Source: Pelomonas sp963422775 (GTDB lineage: Bacteria > Pseudomonadota > Gammaproteobacteria > Burkholderiales > Burkholderiaceae_C). From it: a stretch of 64,000 nucleotides of DNA. The stretch spans positions 12,805 through 76,804 of the forward strand of contig CAUJSJ030000050.1 in the NCBI GenBank assembly GCA_963422775.4, written 5' to 3'. The notes under the pieces are model-generated. The model worked only from the letters and a program-made list of their open reading frames with translations. It ran no database searches and was not told where the DNA came from. Position 1 is the first letter of the stretch. Every line of letters begins with the position of its first letter. The position numbers and the translations under genes were made by a program. This document shows, in pieces, positions 56,363-64,000 of the stretch.

Positions 56363-57142
56363 ATGAAGAAAACCGTTCTGTTTGCCCTGACCCTGGCCGC
56401 GTCGCTCGCCCAGGCCCAGGCCCCCGAGTGGAAGAAGCTGCGCATCGGCGTCGAAGGTGCCTATCCGCCCTTCTCCGAGATCGGCCCGGACGGCAAGTTG
56501 AAGGGCTTCGAGATCGAGCTCGTGCAGGCCTACTGCGCGGAGATGAAGGCCCAGTGCACGCTGGTGCAGCAGGACTTCGATGGGCTAATCCCGGCGCTGC
56601 AGTCGCGCAAGGTCGACGCCATCTTCGCCAGCGTCTCCATCACCGAGGAGCGTCAGAAGGTCATCGGCTTCTCCAAGCCCTACTACAACACCCCCGCCCG
56701 CCTCATCGCCAAGGCCGGCGTGAAGCTGGAGCCGACGGCCGCCGGCCTGAAGGGTAAGAAGATCGGCGTGCAACGCGGCACGACGCATGAGACCTATGCC
56801 GCCGCCACCTTCAAGCAGAGCGAGATCGTGCGCTACGGCAGCCAGGACCAGGTCTTCCTGGACCTGAAGAGCGGCCGCATCGACGCGACGCTGATGGATT
56901 CGCCCGCCGGCGACTTCGGCTTCCTGAAGAAGCCCGAGGGCAAGGGCTTCGGCTTCTCCGGCCCGGCCATCCTGGACGACAAGGTCTTCGGCGTCGGCAC
57001 CGGCGTGGGCATGCGCAAGGCCGACGAAGCGACGCTGGGCAAGAAGTTCAACGCCGCCATCGACGCGGTGCAGGCCAATGGCACGTTCAAGAAGCTGGCC
57101 GACAAATACTTCGACTACGACATCGCGCCGCGCACCAAGTAG
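56363..57142 (+). CDS. aotJ: Arginine/ornithine-type ABC transporter binding protein 1
   Basis: 259-aa periplasmic solute-binding protein (SBP_bac_3 family). Signal peptide ~1-20 (MKKTVLFALTLAASLAQAQA), then LRIGVEGAYPPFSEIGPDG, the FDGLIPALQSRKVDAIFAS hinge motif and KKIGVQRGTTHETYA. The set resembles lysine/arginine/ornithine-binding proteins. First gene of a six-gene import operon; AAAAGG precedes the ATG. Ligand is inferred from family and operon. Confidence 0.9.
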   Translation: MKKTVLFALTLAASLAQAQAPEWKKLRIGVEGAYPPFSEIGPDGKLKGFEIELVQAYCAEMKAQCTLVQQDFDGLIPALQSRKVDAIFASVSITEERQKVIGFSKPYYNTPARLIAKAGVKLEPTAAGLKGKKIGVQRGTTHETYAAATFKQSEIVRYGSQDQVFLDLKSGRIDATLMDSPAGDFGFLKKPEGKGFGFSGPAILDDKVFGVGTGVGMRKADEATLGKKFNAAIDAVQANGTFKKLADKYFDYDIAPRTK

Positions 57143-57144
57143 TG

Positions 57145-57924
57145 ATGCGACGACGTTCCGCCCTCGCTGCGGGCCTGGCCCTGGCTGGCACGGCCTGGGC
57201 TCAGGCCCCGCAGCGCCTGCGCATCGGCTTCGCGGTGGGCTATGCGCCGTTCAGCGAGATCGGCACCGACGGCCAGCTCAAGGGCTTCGAGGTCGACATC
57301 GCCCAGGCCCTGTGCGCCAAGCTGGCCCTGCCCTGCGTGCCGGTCATCCTGGAGTTCGACGGCCTGATCCCGGCGCTGCAGTCGCGCAAGATCGACGCCA
57401 TCATGGCCTCGATGTCCATCACGCCCGAGCGCCAGCAGGTCATCGCCTTTTCCTCGCCCTACTACTTCTCGCCGGCACGACTGGTCATGCGCAGCGACAC
57501 GAAGCTGGACGTCACGCCCGCCGGCCTGAATGGCAAGCGCATCGGGGTGGAGCGCGGCACCATCCACGAACGCTTCCTGGCCGAGCAGTTCAAGGACAGC
57601 CAGGTGCTGCGCTATGCCACGCAGGACCAGGTCTTCCTGGACCTGAAGTCCGGGCGCCTGGACGGCACGCTGGTGGACGCCGTCATCGCGCAGTTCGGCT
57701 TCCTCAACCATGCCGATGGCCGCGGTTTCGGCTTTGTCGGGCCCGACTTCGGCAAGAACGAGCGCTACTACGGCAAGGGCATCGGCATCGGCCTGCGCAA
57801 GGCTGAGGCAGCCACGCTGGGCCAGCGCCTGGACGCTGCGCTCGCCGCGCTGCGCGGCTCGGGCGCCCTCAAGACGCTGAACGACCGCTACTTCAGCTTC
57901 GACCTCGTCAACCCCCAGCGCTGA
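57145..57924 (+). CDS. Arginine/ornithine-type ABC transporter binding protein 2
   Basis: 259-aa paralogue of the preceding protein with the same motif order (LRIGFAVGYAPFSEIGTDG, FDGLIPALQSRKIDAIMAS, KRIGVERGTIHERF). Signal peptide is short with MRRRSALAAGLALAGTAWAQA. The ATG at 57145 is used; GTG at 57142 overlaps the previous stop codon. Tandem placement suggests duplication, possibly giving the transporter two ligand ranges. Confidence 0.9.
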   Translation: MRRRSALAAGLALAGTAWAQAPQRLRIGFAVGYAPFSEIGTDGQLKGFEVDIAQALCAKLALPCVPVILEFDGLIPALQSRKIDAIMASMSITPERQQVIAFSSPYYFSPARLVMRSDTKLDVTPAGLNGKRIGVERGTIHERFLAEQFKDSQVLRYATQDQVFLDLKSGRLDGTLVDAVIAQFGFLNHADGRGFGFVGPDFGKNERYYGKGIGIGLRKAEAATLGQRLDAALAALRGSGALKTLNDRYFSFDLVNPQR

Positions 57925-57936
57925 TTTCATCCCGTC

Positions 57937-58629
57937 ATGCTGTTGCACGGATTCCTTCCCAGCCTGCTCGAGGGCGCCGCCGTCACTCTGGGCGTGGCGC
58001 TGTCGTCGCTGGCCATCGCCGCGGTGCTGGGCCTGAGCGGCGCGCTGGCCAAGCTGTCACGTTCGCGCGTCGCGCGGGTCATCGCCGGCACCTACACGAC
58101 CCTGATCCGCGGCGTGCCCGACCTCGTGCTGATGCTGCTCGTCTTCTACGGCGGCCAGCTGGCCATCAACACCGTCGCGCCGATGCTCGGCCATGAGGAC
58201 TACATCGACATCGACCCCTTCGTGGCCGGCGTGATGACCATCGGCTTCATCTTCGGCGCCTACCTGACCGAGGCCTTCCGCGGCGCCTTCCTGGCCGTGC
58301 CGCCAGGCCAGCGCGAGGCGGGCCTGGCCTTCGGCATGAGCCCGCGCCTGGTGCTGTGGCGCATCACGCTGCCGCAGATGCTGCGCCATGCGCTGCCGGG
58401 CATCTCGAACAACTGGCTGGTGCTGCTCAAGAGCACGGCCATCGTGTCGGTCATCGGCCTGTCCGACCTGATGACGCGCGGCCAGCAGGCCGCCGGCAAC
58501 ACGCGCGAACCCTTCAGCTTCTACCTGGCCGTGGCGCTGATCTACCTCGTCTTCACGAGCCTGTCCGAGCTCGGCTTCAGCTGGGCGCAACGGCATCTGG
58601 CCATCGGCGTGAAGGAAGGCAGGCTGTGA
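57937..58629 (+). CDS. aotQ: ABC transporter permease (HisQ/AotQ type)
   Basis: 230-aa inner-membrane permease with about five helices and the EAA loop facing the ATPase (REAGLAFGMSPRLVLWRITLPQM). RGVPDLVLMLLVFYGG is typical of the HisQ branch. Starts 12 bases after the second binding protein. Confidence 0.93.
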   Translation: MLLHGFLPSLLEGAAVTLGVALSSLAIAAVLGLSGALAKLSRSRVARVIAGTYTTLIRGVPDLVLMLLVFYGGQLAINTVAPMLGHEDYIDIDPFVAGVMTIGFIFGAYLTEAFRGAFLAVPPGQREAGLAFGMSPRLVLWRITLPQMLRHALPGISNNWLVLLKSTAIVSVIGLSDLMTRGQQAAGNTREPFSFYLAVALIYLVFTSLSELGFSWAQRHLAIGVKEGRL

Positions 58630-59312
58630 ACTTCGAAGCCATCGGCGAGAACTTCCCGCTTTACCTCTCCGGCCTGCTCGTCACGCTGAAGCTGCTGGCG
58701 CTGTCGCTCACCTGCGGCCTGCTGCTTGCGGTGCCGCTGGCTCTGGTGAGAACCGTCGCCAAGGGCTGGCCCTCGCGGCTGGTCTGGGCCTACACCTACG
58801 TCTTCCGCGGCACGCCGATGCTGGTGCAGCTCTTCCTCTGCTACTACGGCCTGGCGCAGTTCGACGCCGTGCGCGAGAGCTGGGCCTGGCCGTGGCTGTC
58901 GTCGGCCAGCTTCTGCGCCTGGCTGACGTTCTCGCTGAACACGGCGGCCTACACCACCGAGATCATTGCCGGAAGCATCCGCGCGCTGCCGGCCGGCGAG
59001 ATCGAGGCGGCGAAGGCCCTTGGACTGAGCCGCGGCCTGATGCTGCGCCGCATCGTGCTGCCCGCTGCGCTGCGCCGGGCCCTGCCGGCCTATGGCAACG
59101 AGGTCATCTTCATGCTGCATGGCACGTCGCTGGCCAGCGTCGTCACCTTGCTCGACGTGACGGGCGCGGCCCGCGCGATCAACGCCAAGTACTACCTTCC
59201 CTTCGAGGCCTTCATCACGGCCGGTGCCTTCTACTTCGTGCTCACGCTGGGCCTCGTCGGCCTGTTCCGCTGGGCCGAGGCGCGCTGGCTCAAACCCATG
59301 ATGAGCCGCTAG
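58626..59312 (+). CDS. aotM: ABC transporter permease (HisM/AotM type)
   Basis: 228-aa permease with about five helices, FRGTPMLVQLFLCYYGLAQF and the EAA loop EIEAAKALGLSRGLMLRRIVLP. It starts with GTG overlapping the stop of the first permease (GTGA). Partners with AotQ to form the membrane channel. Confidence 0.92.
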   Translation: MNFEAIGENFPLYLSGLLVTLKLLALSLTCGLLLAVPLALVRTVAKGWPSRLVWAYTYVFRGTPMLVQLFLCYYGLAQFDAVRESWAWPWLSSASFCAWLTFSLNTAAYTTEIIAGSIRALPAGEIEAAKALGLSRGLMLRRIVLPAALRRALPAYGNEVIFMLHGTSLASVVTLLDVTGAARAINAKYYLPFEAFITAGAFYFVLTLGLVGLFRWAEARWLKPMMSR

Positions 59313-59318
59313 CCGCTT

Positions 59319-60443
59319 ATGCAAGTCGTTCGACACTCCCTGCTCTCACCCGCCCCTGGAACCCAGCGCGAGCTGGTCTCGCTGCACTACGGCCAGCCTG
59401 GCGGCCAGAAGGCCTACATCCAGGCCTCGCTGCATGCCGACGAGCTGCCCGGCATGCTGGTCGCCCACCATCTGCGTCGCCTCCTGGACGCGCTGGACGC
59501 CGCCGGCCAGGTCAGCGGCGAGATCATCCTCGTGCCCATGGCCAACCCGATCGGGCTGAGCCAGTTCGTCATGCATGGCCATCAGGGCCGCTTCGAGCTG
59601 ACGACCGGCGAGAACTTCAACCGCCACTACCCCGACCAGATCGCCAACGTCGCCCAGGCGGTCGAGTCGGAGCTGGGCGCCGACGCGGCCGCCAACGTCG
59701 CGCTGCTGCGCCGCGCACTCAAGTCGGCCGTGCTGTCCTCGCCGGTCGAGACCGAGCTGCAGTCGCAGCGCCGCACGCTGCTGGGGCTGTCCTGCGACGC
59801 CGACATCGTGCTGGACCTGCACTGCGACGCCCAGGCGCTGATGCACCTGTACACGGAGACGCCCTGCTGGCCCGACTGCGAGCCGCTGGCGCGCTTCCTG
59901 CGCTCGCGCGTGACGCTGCTGGCGCAGGACTCCGGCGACAACCCCTTCGACGAAGCCTGCTCCCAGGTCTGGTGGAAGTGGGACAAGCACTTCAACGGCC
60001 AGGGCAGCCGCTTCCCGATTCCTCAGGCCTGCCTGTCAGTCACCGTCGAGCTGCGCGGCGCCGTCGACGTGACCCATGAGCTGGCTGCGGCCGATGCGCA
60101 GAACATCGTCGACTTCCTGCGCTGGCGCGGCCTCATTGCCGGCGACAAGCCGGCGCTGCCCGATGCGGTCGGCGATGCCCGCCCGCTGGCCGGCAGCATG
60201 CCCATCAAGTCGCACACGGCCGGCGTGCTGACCTTCCTGAAGGAAGTCGGCGCCGAGGTGCAGGCCGGCGACGTGCTGGCCGAGGTGATCGACCCCGTCA
60301 CGGCCGAAGTCACGCTGCTGAAGAGCCCGGTGGACGGCCTGTTCTTCGCGCGCGATTTCGTGCGCTTCGCGAGCGCCGGCATGCGCATCGCCAAGGTGGC
60401 GGGGCGCGAAGCCGTGCGCACTGGCAAGCTGCTGGGGGCTTGA
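59319..60443 (+). CDS. aotO: Succinylglutamate desuccinylase/aspartoacylase family protein (AotO-like)
   Basis: 374-aa M14-type metallohydrolase-like protein. Zinc ligands are suggested by H39 and E42 (SLHADELPGM) and the His in VLDLHCDAQ. The C-terminal part has a lipoyl-like barrel (VGAEVQAGDVLAEVIDPVTAEV). It sits between permease and ATPase genes exactly where Pseudomonas aeruginosa aotJQMOP carries aotO, whose function is not established. Catalysis on an acylated amino acid is possible but not shown. Confidence 0.82.
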   Translation: MQVVRHSLLSPAPGTQRELVSLHYGQPGGQKAYIQASLHADELPGMLVAHHLRRLLDALDAAGQVSGEIILVPMANPIGLSQFVMHGHQGRFELTTGENFNRHYPDQIANVAQAVESELGADAAANVALLRRALKSAVLSSPVETELQSQRRTLLGLSCDADIVLDLHCDAQALMHLYTETPCWPDCEPLARFLRSRVTLLAQDSGDNPFDEACSQVWWKWDKHFNGQGSRFPIPQACLSVTVELRGAVDVTHELAAADAQNIVDFLRWRGLIAGDKPALPDAVGDARPLAGSMPIKSHTAGVLTFLKEVGAEVQAGDVLAEVIDPVTAEVTLLKSPVDGLFFARDFVRFASAGMRIAKVAGREAVRTGKLLGA

Positions 60444-60448
60444 ACAAG

Positions 60449-61219
<771 letters not shown>

Positions 61220-61226
61220 GGCCGCC

Positions 61227-61595
61227 ATGCACCAGGCTTTCGCCCGGATGCTGTGGCGGGCACTGGCGCTGCTGAGCGTCGCGCTGGGCCTGCTTGGCGT
61301 GGTGCTGCCCGTGCTGCCTACCGTGCCCTTCCTGCTGCTGGCCGCCTGGGCCGCCGGCAAGGGCTGGCCGGCGCTGGAGGCCTGGCTGCTCAACCATGCC
61401 CACTTCGGCCCCCACATCCGCCGCTGGCGCGAGCATGGCGCCGTGCCGAGGCGCGCCAAGTGGATGGCCAGCCTCATGATGGCTGCCAGTGCCGTGCTGC
61501 TGGCGCTGACCTCGCTGCCGCTTATCGTCAAGATCGCCGTGCCGGCGATGATGACGGCCGTGGCGATCTGGCTCTGGCTTCGGCCTGAAGACTAG
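61227..61595 (+). CDS. DUF454 (YbaN) family membrane protein
   Basis: 122-aa protein with about three helices. It has the family motif LGVVLPVLPTVPFLLLAAW near the N-terminus and HFGPHIRRWREHGAVPRRAKW in the middle loop. Function unknown. It follows aotP by 7 bases, so it may be in the same transcript, and converges on the oligopeptidase gene with a 4-base overlap. Confidence 0.88.
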   Translation: MHQAFARMLWRALALLSVALGLLGVVLPVLPTVPFLLLAAWAAGKGWPALEAWLLNHAHFGPHIRRWREHGAVPRRAKWMASLMMAASAVLLALTSLPLIVKIAVPAMMTAVAIWLWLRPED

Positions 61596-63652
61596 GCCGG
61601 CAGCAAGCCGCGATCCTTGAGCATGGGCTCGACGACCGGGTCGCGCCCGCGGAAGGCGCGGAACGCCTCGCCGGGCTCGCGGCTGTTGCCGGCCGAGTAG
61701 ATGCACTCGCGCAGCCGGGCCGCCACGGCCGCGTCGAACACGCTGCCGGCCTCGACGAAAGCGTCGAAGGCGTCGCAGTCCAGCACCTCGGCCCACAGGT
61801 AGACGTAGTAGCCCGCCGCGTAGCCGGCGCTGCTGAACAGATGCTGGAAGTGGGTCAGCCGGTGGTTGAGCCCGACCTCGGCCGGAAGGCCCCACTTCTC
61901 CAGCGTGGCGCGCTCGAAGGCGACGACGTCGTCGGGTGCCGCCGGCAAGGCGTGCGCGGCCATGTCGACGAGGGCGCTGGCGGTGTAGCGCAGCGTCTCG
62001 TAACCCTGCCCGAACTGGCGCGCGGCCTGCAGCTTGGCCAGCAGCGCGTCGGGCAGCGGCTCGTCGGTCTGCCAGTGGCGGGCGAATTGCTTCAGCACCT
62101 CGGGCTCCGCCATCCAGTGCTCGAAGAGCTGTGACGGCAGTTCGACGAAGTCGCGCAGCACCTGGGTGCCGGCCAGGCGTTCGTGTTCCACGCTGCTCAG
62201 CAGCCCGTGCAGGCCGTGGCCGAATTCGTGGAACAGCGTGCGGACATCGTCGAAGCTCAAGAGCGTCGGCTCGCCCTTTCCAGAACCACCGCCGCGGGCG
62301 AAGTTGTTGTTGTTCAGGATGATGGGGGTGGCATCGAGCGCACGGCTCTGGTTGCGCATGGCGTTCATCCAGGCACCGCTGCGCTTGGTGGGCCGCGCGA
62401 AGTTGTCCTGCAGGAACAGGCCGCGCAGGGAACCGTCGGCGTTGAAGACCTCGTAGGCGCGCACGTCGGCGTGATAGCCGGCGATGTCGGGCCTGGCCTT
62501 GAATTGCAGGCCGAACAGGCGGCTGGCGCAGTCGAACATCGCCGCCACCATGCGGTCCAGCGAGAAGTAGGGCTTGACCTCGGCCTCGTCGAGCTCGAAG
62601 CGGGCGCGCCGGGCCTGCTCGGCGTAGAAGCGCCAGTCCCAGGCTTCGAGTTCGTGCGTGGCGCCGGCAGCCGCCATCGCGCCGCGCACGGCTTCGCGCT
62701 CGCGCGACTGCGCGGCCATTGCCGGATGCCAGACACGTTCCAGCAGGCCCATGACGGCGCCCTGGCTGCGTGCCATCGTGTCCTCCAGCGCGTAGTCGGC
62801 GTAGCAGGCATGGCCGTGCAGCCGGGCCTGCTCGGCGCGCAGCGCCAGGATCTCGCGGCAGATCTCGCGGTTGTCCCCTGAAGCGCCGTCTTGGCCGGTG
62901 TCATCGCCGCGGCCGACCCAGGCACGCCAGGCCTGCTCGCGCAGGTCGCGCCGCGCGCTGAAGCTCAGGAAGGGCACGATCAGCGAGCGCGACAGCGTGA
63001 TGACGTGCACGCCATCTTCCAGTCCGCGGTCGATGGCCGCCTGGTGCGCGGCCGCACGCACGAAGCTTGGCAGGCCGGCGAGGTCGGCGTCAGTGGTGAG
63101 GCGCAGCTGGTAGCCGTTCTCCGCCGCCAGCACGTTCTGCGCGAATCGGGTGTTGAGTTCGGCCAGACGCGCCATGACGGCGGCGTAGCGCGCCCGGGCC
63201 TCGGGCGCGAGCCGGGCACCGGCGCGCAGGAAGTCCAGGTGCACGCGCTCCAGCAGCCGGCGCTGCTCGGGCGACAGGCCCAGGCGCTCGCGCTGCTCGA
63301 ACAACGCGTCAATGCGCGCGAACAGGCCCTGGTGCATGTAGACGGCGCTGCCGTGCTCGGCCAGCGGCGCGGCCAGCGCGCGCTGCACGGCCTGCAGCTC
63401 CGGCGACGTGGCAGAGGCAGCCAGGCTGTAGAACAGGTGTTCGAGGCGGGTCAGCCGGCGGCCGCTGGCGTCGAAGGCGGCCAGCGTGTTGGCAAAGTCT
63501 GGCGCGCCCGGCTGGCTGGCGATGGCCTCGATCTCGGCACGGTGCTCGGCGAGTGCGGCGTCGAAGGCAGGCTGGAAATGCCGGGGCTCGATGTCGGCAA
63601 ACGGCGGCAGGCCATGGGCTCCCGCCCAAGCCTGCATCAGGGGATTCGTCAT
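61592..63652 (-). CDS. prlC: Oligopeptidase A (M3 family zinc metallopeptidase)
   Basis: 686-aa cytosolic oligopeptidase that degrades short peptides, including cleaved signal peptides in E. coli. The zinc motif HEFGH lies at ~residues 470-475 (LFHEFGHGLHGLLS), with the third ligand Glu in the following helix. The N-terminal helical domain and full length are typical. GGGAGA precedes the ATG. Confidence 0.95.
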   Translation of the reverse strand: MTNPLMQAWAGAHGLPPFADIEPRHFQPAFDAALAEHRAEIEAIASQPGAPDFANTLAAFDASGRRLTRLEHLFYSLAASATSPELQAVQRALAAPLAEHGSAVYMHQGLFARIDALFEQRERLGLSPEQRRLLERVHLDFLRAGARLAPEARARYAAVMARLAELNTRFAQNVLAAENGYQLRLTTDADLAGLPSFVRAAAHQAAIDRGLEDGVHVITLSRSLIVPFLSFSARRDLREQAWRAWVGRGDDTGQDGASGDNREICREILALRAEQARLHGHACYADYALEDTMARSQGAVMGLLERVWHPAMAAQSREREAVRGAMAAAGATHELEAWDWRFYAEQARRARFELDEAEVKPYFSLDRMVAAMFDCASRLFGLQFKARPDIAGYHADVRAYEVFNADGSLRGLFLQDNFARPTKRSGAWMNAMRNQSRALDATPIILNNNNFARGGGSGKGEPTLLSFDDVRTLFHEFGHGLHGLLSSVEHERLAGTQVLRDFVELPSQLFEHWMAEPEVLKQFARHWQTDEPLPDALLAKLQAARQFGQGYETLRYTASALVDMAAHALPAAPDDVVAFERATLEKWGLPAEVGLNHRLTHFQHLFSSAGYAAGYYVYLWAEVLDCDAFDAFVEAGSVFDAAVAARLRECIYSAGNSREPGEAFRAFRGRDPVVEPMLKDRGLLPA

Positions 63653-63672
63653 GCGGGGATCTCCCGGAAATG

Positions 63673-63702
63673 AAAAAAGGCCGCTCCCTGCTGGGGGCGG
63701 CC
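63673..63702 (-). terminator. Rho-independent terminator of the right-edge gene
   Basis: On the minus strand GGCCGC (63702-63697) pairs with GCGGCC (63684-63679), followed by TTTTTTC. It lies between the coiled-coil gene and the oligopeptidase gene, so the two are transcribed separately. Confidence 0.75.
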
Positions 63703-63730
63703 CGGTTCGGTCGTCAGTGGCCGGCGCGGA

Positions 63731-64000
63731 TCACTTGCCCGCGGCCGCCTTTTCCTTGCGGATGGCCTTCTCGTCGTTCTCGTCGTAGGCCTTGTTCTGG
63801 CACTCGGCCTTCCACTTGTCGTTGGCATCGAAATGCTTCTCGGTGCGGTCCTCGATGGCCTTGAACTGGGCGTCCAGCGCGTCGACCTTGTCGGAGAAGG
63901 CCTTGCGCTTGACGGCCTGCTCGGCGTCGGCCACCTTCACGGCGTCGACCATCGGGCCGAAAGCCGTCGCGCGCGCCTGGTAGGCCTCATTGCGGGCCTT
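63731..64000 (-). CDS. Hypothetical coiled-coil protein (5' end outside window)
   Basis: The last 89 residues of a protein whose start lies beyond the right edge; the frame is open to the end of the window. The visible part is highly charged and helical (KVADAEQAVKRKAFSDKVDA, then EDRTEKHFDANDKWKAECQN), with a single Cys and a Lys/Ala C-terminus (IRKEKAAAGK). I do not recognise a family. A good terminator follows within 58 bases, supporting it as a real gene. Confidence 0.6.
   Translation of the reverse strand, partial: KARNEAYQARATAFGPMVDAVKVADAEQAVKRKAFSDKVDALDAQFKAIEDRTEKHFDANDKWKAECQNKAYDENDEKAIRKEKAAAGK

Overview
The window is high-GC, densely packed bacterial chromosome with many 4-base start/stop overlaps. 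Gene order and content point to a betaproteobacterium of the order Burkholderiales. The supporting evidence is the order tpiA-secG-tRNA-Leu-nuoA..N followed by a DUF2818 gene, the order iscRSUA-hscBA-fdx, an intracellular PHB depolymerase and a PEP-CTERM protein. A Roseateles/Rubrivivax/Leptothrix-like relative is my best guess from general knowledge; no database comparison was possible. No phage, insertion sequence, plasmid or CRISPR signature was seen.

Layout. 1-15457 (minus strand): a Nudix hydrolase cut by the left edge, a DUF2818 membrane protein and the complete 14-gene complex I operon nuoA-N. nuoJ appears to carry a one-base insertion near its 3' end that runs it in frame into nuoK. 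15687-20723 (minus): tRNA-Leu(GAG), secG, tpiA, a quinone oxidoreductase, pnp and rpsO, with clear RNA hairpins around pnp and rpsO. 21036-21518 (plus): a small heat-shock protein behind a good sigma-32-type promoter. 21515-27844 (minus): the iron-sulfur assembly genes iscR-iscS-iscU-iscA, an intrinsic-terminator-like hairpin, hscB-hscA-fdx, and tsaD coupled to fdx. 28030-33576: uvrB (minus), then an aromatic aminotransferase, a PHB depolymerase and an orphan RnfB-like ferredoxin (plus). 33580-39421: a PEP-CTERM/spondin-type secreted protein divergent from an OmpR-type two-component pair, then nth, a ZapB-like coiled-coil gene, zapA, a probable 6S RNA, an EVE-domain gene and a TauE/SafE permease. 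39451-42563: a secreted cyclophilin and feoAB behind a perfect Fur-type palindrome.

42646-54475 is the most distinctive region: two divergent signalling operons. The minus arm encodes a REC-kinase protein with Gln at the usual phospho-acceptor His, a membrane-anchored urea/amide-type periplasmic binding protein with no transporter, and a 1256-aa hybrid kinase. The plus arm encodes two further membrane hybrid kinases, both with receiver domains that lack the acidic pocket, and a REC-HD-GYP protein that would hydrolyse cyclic di-GMP. All three hybrid kinases end in a similar ~60-residue C-terminal module that I cannot assign to a named family. I infer one multi-kinase phosphorelay converging on cyclic di-GMP turnover.

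54501-64000: the tRNA hydroxylase gene trhO, an alpha/beta hydrolase, an arginine/ornithine-type ABC importer operon arranged like Pseudomonas aotJQMOP but with two adjacent binding-protein genes, a DUF454 membrane protein, an M3 oligopeptidase and a coiled-coil protein cut by the right edge. Three copies of a GC-rich two-armed intergenic repeat lie at 6741-6818, 13901-13945 and 56227-56308; two of them are inside the nuo operon.
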